Assembly (NCBI GenBank): GCA_934254985.1
Contig: CAKQMS010000015.1
Location: 1-57,609 of the forward strand
Source of the DNA: an uncultured Prevotella sp.
GTDB lineage: Bacteria; Bacteroidota; Bacteroidia; Bacteroidales; Bacteroidaceae
Length of the DNA: 57,609 nt
Direction of reading: 5' to 3'
In this document: positions 53,161 to 57,609 of the stretch, in pieces
Position numbering within the stretch: the stretch's first letter is position 1
Layout: each line of letters opens with the position of its first letter
Position numbers and translations under genes: made by a program
The notes under the pieces: model-generated
What the model was told of the DNA's origin: nothing
Databases searched by the model: none
What the model saw: the letters and a program-made list of their open reading frames with translations, nothing else

Positions 53161-53835
53161 ATGTTGAAACCGATAACATCTATTTCGATAATAATGATAA
53201 TGCTCCTTACGTTTGTTGCATCATGCGACGAGCGTAAGGAGCATATTGCTTCTGCCATTCGTGATCGCGACTCCGTGTCGATGATGACGAGCTATGGCGT
53301 AAACACTCTTATCTCAGACTCGGGCGTGATAAAATATCGTATCGTGGCTGAGCGTTGGGATGTGAATATTGTGAAGAACCCTTCGCGTTGGACTTTCGAT
53401 AAAGGATTGTTCCTGGAGCAGTTTGACGAGAAATTCCATGTGGAGTCGTATATCCAATGCGACACGGCTTACTATTACGACCAGTTGCGATTGTGGGAGT
53501 TGCGCTCGCGTGTGCGCATCCTCACCAAGTCGGGCATTCGCTTCACGAGCGAACAGCTGTTTTGGGACGAGCGTAGCCATGAGCTTTATTCAAACGTGTT
53601 CTCGCATCTGGTAACTCCTGAGCGCGAACTCCAAGGATCATATTTCCGTAGCAACGAGAATATGACCAAATATTATGTGAGCAATTCTAAGGGCTCGTTC
53701 GAGAAGAGCGACTTTGATGGCGGAGCTTCGTCGGAGCCTGATAGCGTGAAACAAAATCAAGACTCTATACTTAAGGCTCAACGACCTCAAGCCTTGCCGC
53801 AACGCAAGAACACAACAATACCATTAATGCATTAA
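53161..53835 (+). CDS. lptC: LptC, LPS export periplasmic protein (lipoprotein)
   Basis: 224 residues from the ATG at 53161; this start gives MLKPITSISIIMIMLLTFVASC with a lipobox-like VASC. The LptC/OstA-like beta domain follows: GVIKYRIVAERWDV, FDKGLFLEQFDEKF, ESYIQCDTAYYYDQLRLWEL, VRILTKSGIRFTSEQLFWDE, ELQGSYFRSNENMTKY. It links the LptBFG inner-membrane complex to LptA in lipopolysaccharide export. Two bases separate it from the next gene. Confidence 0.88.
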   Translation: MLKPITSISIIMIMLLTFVASCDERKEHIASAIRDRDSVSMMTSYGVNTLISDSGVIKYRIVAERWDVNIVKNPSRWTFDKGLFLEQFDEKFHVESYIQCDTAYYYDQLRLWELRSRVRILTKSGIRFTSEQLFWDERSHELYSNVFSHLVTPERELQGSYFRSNENMTKYYVSNSKGSFEKSDFDGGASSEPDSVKQNQDSILKAQRPQALPQRKNTTIPLMH

Positions 53836-53837
53836 TC

Positions 53838-55112
53838 ATGGAAACCACTATAGATTTACCTTTAGTCATAGGAATACTCGCAACCATGGCTTTCTCCGCT
53901 TTCTTTTCGGGAATGGAGATTGCCTTTGTGGCAAGCAACAGAATGCTTGCGGAGATGGATAAAGAGCGCAACGCCTTGTCGCAACGCTTGATTTCATTCT
54001 TCTATCGTCATCCTAATGGCTTTGTTTCTACGATGCTCGTGGGCAACAATATCGTGCTCGTAATCTACGGTATCTTGATAGCTCGCTTTTTCGACAATAC
54101 TATCTTTAGTGGTGCCGACCCTGCCTTCACGGTTCCTGCCGACACCATTCTCTCAACACTTATCGTGTTGTTTACGGGCGAATTTCTGCCAAAGACTTTG
54201 TTTAAGAGCAGCCCAAACCGTTTGTTATCGTTCTTTGCGCCTATGGCGTACATATTTTATGTTGTGCTTTGGCCAATAAGCAAATTCTCTACTTTCTTAT
54301 CGAAGTTGATTCTTAGAATGTTTGGCATAAAAATGCAGAAGCAAACCGACGACGAGGGATTCACAAAGGTAGACCTCGACTACCTCGTGCAGTCGAGCAT
54401 CGATAACGCTAAGAACGAAGAAGATATCGACGACGAGGTGAAGATATTCCAAAACGCTCTCGATTTCTCAGATACCAAGGTGCGCGACTGCATGATTCCG
54501 CGTACCGAGATAAATGCCGTAGATATGGATTCTTGCACCCTGCAGCAGCTGGAGCAGATGTTTATAGAGAGCGGCAACTCGAAGATTATCGTATACCAAG
54601 GCGACATCGACCATGTGGTAGGCTATATTCATAGCTCCGAGATGTTCCGTTGCCCAGATGACTGGAAACAGAAGATTATAAAAATACCTTTCGTGCCTGA
54701 AACTATGGCAGCTCAGAAGCTCATGAAACTGTTCATGCAGCAGAAGAAATCGTTGGCTATTGTGGTCGACGAATTTGGCGGAACAAGCGGATTGGTATCC
54801 CTCGAAGATATCGTGGAAGAAATCTTTGGCGACATCGAAGACGAACACGATAGCACCAAGTATACAGCTGTACAGACAGAAGACCACGAGTATATTCTCT
54901 CCGCACGTTTGGAGATTGACAAGGTCAACGAACTCTTCGATCTTGACCTACCTGAGAGCGACGACTACATGACGCTCGGAGGTATGATTCTCCACTATTA
55001 TCAAAGCTTCCCTAAGCTAAATGAGGTGGTGACAATAGGCAAGTATGAGTTCAAGATATTGAAGAATACTATGACCAAAATAGAGCTCGTGAAGCTTAAA
55101 ATACTAAGCTAA
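53838..55112 (+). CDS. CorC/HlyC-type CNNM transporter-like protein with CBS domains
   Basis: 424 residues. Membrane CNNM/DUF21 domain (about 1-190) with several helices and the motif FSGMEIAFVASNR. Then two CBS domains (VRDCMIPRTEINAVD, then VPETMAAQKLMKLFMQQKKSLAIVVDEFGGTSGLV) with the family hallmark DEFGGTSGLVSLEDIVEEIFGDI. A C-terminal CorC/HlyC domain ends the protein. Often annotated hemolysin, but the family is better understood as divalent-cation (Mg/Co) efflux or sensing. It is cotranscribed with lptC. Confidence 0.9.
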   Translation: METTIDLPLVIGILATMAFSAFFSGMEIAFVASNRMLAEMDKERNALSQRLISFFYRHPNGFVSTMLVGNNIVLVIYGILIARFFDNTIFSGADPAFTVPADTILSTLIVLFTGEFLPKTLFKSSPNRLLSFFAPMAYIFYVVLWPISKFSTFLSKLILRMFGIKMQKQTDDEGFTKVDLDYLVQSSIDNAKNEEDIDDEVKIFQNALDFSDTKVRDCMIPRTEINAVDMDSCTLQQLEQMFIESGNSKIIVYQGDIDHVVGYIHSSEMFRCPDDWKQKIIKIPFVPETMAAQKLMKLFMQQKKSLAIVVDEFGGTSGLVSLEDIVEEIFGDIEDEHDSTKYTAVQTEDHEYILSARLEIDKVNELFDLDLPESDDYMTLGGMILHYYQSFPKLNEVVTIGKYEFKILKNTMTKIELVKLKILS

Positions 55113-55189
55113 TAGCAAAATATTGTAACAAAAACCACTAACACAATAATTTTTCAAACAAAATATTCACTTATTTAATAAATAATTAG

Positions 55190-55197
55190 TATTTTTG
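55190..55197 (+). promoter_or_regulatory. -7 box of the PpiD-like gene
   Basis: TATTTTTG matches TAnnTTTG 55 bases before the ATG at 55252, so this gene is probably expressed separately from the lptC unit. Confidence 0.6.
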
Positions 55198-55251
55198 TAG
55201 GCATTTTGTGAATAAAAGAATAAAACAAATAAAATAAAACAATTAAAAGTA

Positions 55252-57390
55252 ATGGCAGCATTAGGAAAAATTAGAAGCAAAGGCATGATTCTGATATGCA
55301 TTATCGGACTTGGCCTTTTTGCATTCATTGCCGAAGAGTTCTTCCGTTCTTGTGAATCTACTCAGAACGAACAAAGACAGCAAGTAGGCGAAGTGTTGGG
55401 CGAGAAAATCAATATGATGGATTTCTCTAAGCTCGTAGATGAAGTTTCTGAGGCTATGAAGCTTCAGGGTCAGGACAACCTTAATGAAGCTCAGCTCTCG
55501 CAGCTTCGTGATGGTGTTTGGCAGACTATGGTTCAGTACAAGGTTATCGCTAACGAGTGCGAAAAGCTTGGTCTTACCGTAACAGACGAGGAGATGCAGG
55601 ACATCCTTCGCCAGGGTACTAACCAGATGCTTCTTTCTACACCTTTCGTAAACCGTCAGACAGGACGTTTCGACGTTAATACTTTGCAGCAGTTCTTGGC
55701 TCAGTACAAGACTCAGAAGGGTACAAACCCTCAGGCTGCTCAGCAGATGGAGTCTATCTATAAGTATTGGACTTATATAGAGAAGACTCTCCGCCAGCAG
55801 ACTCTCATCCAGAAGTATCAGTCGCTTCTCGCTCATTGCTTGCTCTCTAACCCTGTAGAGGCTAAGATGGCATTCAACGACGCTAACGAGGAGGCTCAGA
55901 TTGAGCTCGCAGCTTTCCCATATAGCGAAATCCAGGACGACAAGGTACAGGTTTCTGAGAGCGACCTCAAGGCTAAGTATGAGGAAATGAAACCACGTTT
56001 CGAGCAGTATGTAGAGAGCCGCGATATCAAGTATATCGATATCCAGGTTAAGGCTTCTGCTGCCGACCGTGCTGCTCTTCAGAAGGAGTTCAAGGGCTAT
56101 GCTACAGAACTTGCAGAGGCTCAGAACCCTGGCGACGTAGTTCGCAAGAGCACTTCTTCTGTCAACTACCTCGGTATTCCTGTTCTCAAGGAGGCTTATC
56201 CTTCAGACATCGCAGCTCGTCTTGACTCTATGGCTGTTGGTCATGTTTCAGCTCCTGTAGAGAATACTATGGACAATACTCTCAACGTTATCAAGCTCGT
56301 TGCTAAGCAGCAGTTGCCAGACTCAGTTCAGTATCGCGTAATCCAGGTTGGCGGTCAGACTACAGAAGAGGCTACAAAGCGTGCCGACTCTATCTATACC
56401 GCTCTTGCAGCAGGTGCTGACTTCGAGGCTTTGGCTAAGAAGTATGGTCAGAATGGCGAGAAGTCTTGGATGACAACACGTCAGTATCAGCATGCTCCTT
56501 CTATGGACAACGATACTAAGAACTATATCGAGAGCCTCAACAATATGAGCGTTAACGAAATCAAGAACATCAAGCTCTCTCAGGGCAACCTCGTTCTTCA
56601 GGTTCTCGACCGCAAGGCTATGGTTACTAAGTATCAGGCTGCTGTTATCAAGCGCAACGTTGACTTCTCTAAGGATACTTATCGTACAGCATACAACAAG
56701 TTCAGCTCTTTCGTAAGCGCAAACGCTACTATCGACGCTATCGAGAAGAATGCTGCTAAGTCTGGTTACAAGTTCAACGAACTCAACGATATCACAACTT
56801 CTCAGCATGGCGTAGCTAACATCCCTGCTACTCGCGACGCTCTTAAGTGGATTTTCGAGGCTAAGGAAGGTCAGGTTTCTCCTATGTATGAGTGTGGCAA
56901 CAACGACCACCTCTTGCTCGTAGCTTGCACAAAGATTCATCCTATCGGCTATCGCGACCTCTCTGATGCTCAGGTTAAGGACATCGTTAAGGCTGAGGTT
57001 ATCCGCGACAAGAAGGCTGAGCAGATTGAGGCTAAGCTCAAGGGCGTAAACAGCATCGCAGCTGCTAAGGCTAAGGGTGGCAAGCTCTTGGCTGTAAACC
57101 AGGTAACATTCGCAGCTCCTGTATTCGTACAGGCTACAGGTTCAAGCGAGCCTGCTCTTAGTGGTGCTGTTGCAGCTACTGCAAAGGGTAAGTTTGTTTC
57201 TGCTCCTGTAAAGGGCAACGCAGGCGTTTACCTCTTCCAGGTTCAGAACAAGAAGCAGAATGCTGCTAAGTTCAACGATGCAGAGCAGGAGGCTCGTCTC
57301 CGTCAGCGTGCTATGCAGAGCGCAAGCAACTTCATGTCTGAGCTCATCATCAAGGCTGGCGTAGTTGACAACCGCTACCTCTTCTTCTAA
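55252..57390 (+). CDS. PpiD/SurA-like peptidylprolyl isomerase chaperone
   Basis: 712 residues. An N-terminal membrane anchor (GMILICIIGLGLFAFIAEEFF) places the rest in the periplasm. Residues about 35-240 resemble the SurA_N/PpiD chaperone part (GEVLGEKINMMDFSKLVDEV, DGVWQTMVQYKVIANECEKLGL). A parvulin-like region lies around 340-450 (VQYRVIQVGG, ADSIYTALAAGADFEALAKKYG); a second, weaker one is near 520-570. It helps outer-membrane and secreted proteins to fold, which fits the adjoining envelope genes. Strong codon bias suggests high expression. Confidence 0.9.
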   Translation: MAALGKIRSKGMILICIIGLGLFAFIAEEFFRSCESTQNEQRQQVGEVLGEKINMMDFSKLVDEVSEAMKLQGQDNLNEAQLSQLRDGVWQTMVQYKVIANECEKLGLTVTDEEMQDILRQGTNQMLLSTPFVNRQTGRFDVNTLQQFLAQYKTQKGTNPQAAQQMESIYKYWTYIEKTLRQQTLIQKYQSLLAHCLLSNPVEAKMAFNDANEEAQIELAAFPYSEIQDDKVQVSESDLKAKYEEMKPRFEQYVESRDIKYIDIQVKASAADRAALQKEFKGYATELAEAQNPGDVVRKSTSSVNYLGIPVLKEAYPSDIAARLDSMAVGHVSAPVENTMDNTLNVIKLVAKQQLPDSVQYRVIQVGGQTTEEATKRADSIYTALAAGADFEALAKKYGQNGEKSWMTTRQYQHAPSMDNDTKNYIESLNNMSVNEIKNIKLSQGNLVLQVLDRKAMVTKYQAAVIKRNVDFSKDTYRTAYNKFSSFVSANATIDAIEKNAAKSGYKFNELNDITTSQHGVANIPATRDALKWIFEAKEGQVSPMYECGNNDHLLLVACTKIHPIGYRDLSDAQVKDIVKAEVIRDKKAEQIEAKLKGVNSIAAAKAKGGKLLAVNQVTFAAPVFVQATGSSEPALSGAVAATAKGKFVSAPVKGNAGVYLFQVQNKKQNAAKFNDAEQEARLRQRAMQSASNFMSELIIKAGVVDNRYLFF

Positions 57391-57439
57391 TAGGTATCAA
57401 TAATCGATAATCTTTCGCTAAGCGAATTAAAAATAATAA

Positions 57440-57473
57440 TCCTGCAAGTATGATTACTTGCAGGATTTTTTTT
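57440..57473 (+). terminator. Terminator of the PpiD-like gene
   Basis: A stem ATCCTGCAAGTA with its complement TACTTGCAGGAT (4-base loop) is followed by eight or more T. The remaining bases to 57609 contain short TCTAGA-rich sequence and no gene. Confidence 0.9.
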
Positions 57474-57609
57474 TGCTTTATAGGCCTTGTAATTCTAGAT
57501 GTTCTAGACCTTCTAGATAATCTAGATAATTCTAACGTGAGTTCGACGAAATATAAGTGTCTGAAAATTTGGTGATTAGCGAAAATTGTTGTAACTTTAA
57601 GGTGCTAAA

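Overview
The window looks like a chromosomal segment of a Bacteroidales bacterium, most likely a Prevotellaceae (Prevotella/Segatella-like) species. Evidence: promoters match the Bacteroidetes -7 consensus TAnnTTTG, start codons mostly lack Shine-Dalgarno sequences, and many genes belong to Bacteroidetes families (DUF5686, DUF4105, DUF4248, HU-related proteins with a C-terminal extension, a SecA of about 1100 residues, a type B T9SS/gliding sorting domain, BspA-like LRR_5). I could run no database search; family names rest on recognised motifs.

Layout. 0.2-16.5 kb (mostly minus strand): clpC; an AddAB/RecBCD-like helicase-nuclease pair (addA-like then addB-like, overlapping by one base); a DUF5686 outer-membrane-type protein; a secreted endonuclease I; uvrA; a small T9SS-type secreted protein. 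16.6-24.9 kb (plus strand): a LysM plus periplasmic-binding-like protein, a small beta-barrel, a POT peptide transporter, phosphoglucomutase/phosphomannomutase and a GH2 glycosidase. These two blocks are ordinary core genome.

25.0-30.7 kb is an accessory module: HU-related protein, DUF4248 protein, short CHC2-Toprim primase, DUF3987-like protein and a 154-residue unknown, all on the minus strand. Its intergenic spaces are unusually rich in secondary structure: a 14-bp tandem array, two related cloverleaf elements bounded by ATAAAC motifs, three tandem 125-bp hairpins, a 28-bp-stem inverted repeat, a 9-bp minisatellite and six copies of a 10-bp iteron. No integrase or transposase is visible.

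30.7-41.2 kb is a defence island: an unknown 397-residue protein; a two-gene restriction-modification system whose large subunit joins a GIY-YIG-like nuclease, an SF2 helicase and an N6-adenine methylase; a small Cys-rich protein; an AbiEi/AbiEii toxin-antitoxin pair; a frameshifted PH-domain gene; and hipB followed by a hipA gutted by an internal deletion.

41.4-57.6 kb returns to core functions: a BspA-like LRR surface protein, DUF1846 protein, an orphan ABC ATPase, secA, a degenerate PafA-like alkaline-phosphatase-fold protein, a DUF4105 membrane protein, then a plus-strand envelope cluster (outer-membrane protein, lptC, CorC/HlyC-type CBS protein, PpiD-like chaperone). The strongest candidate for something undescribed is the pair of cloverleaf elements at 26.42-26.82 kb: their ends are conserved, their arms differ in sequence, but the fold is the same.
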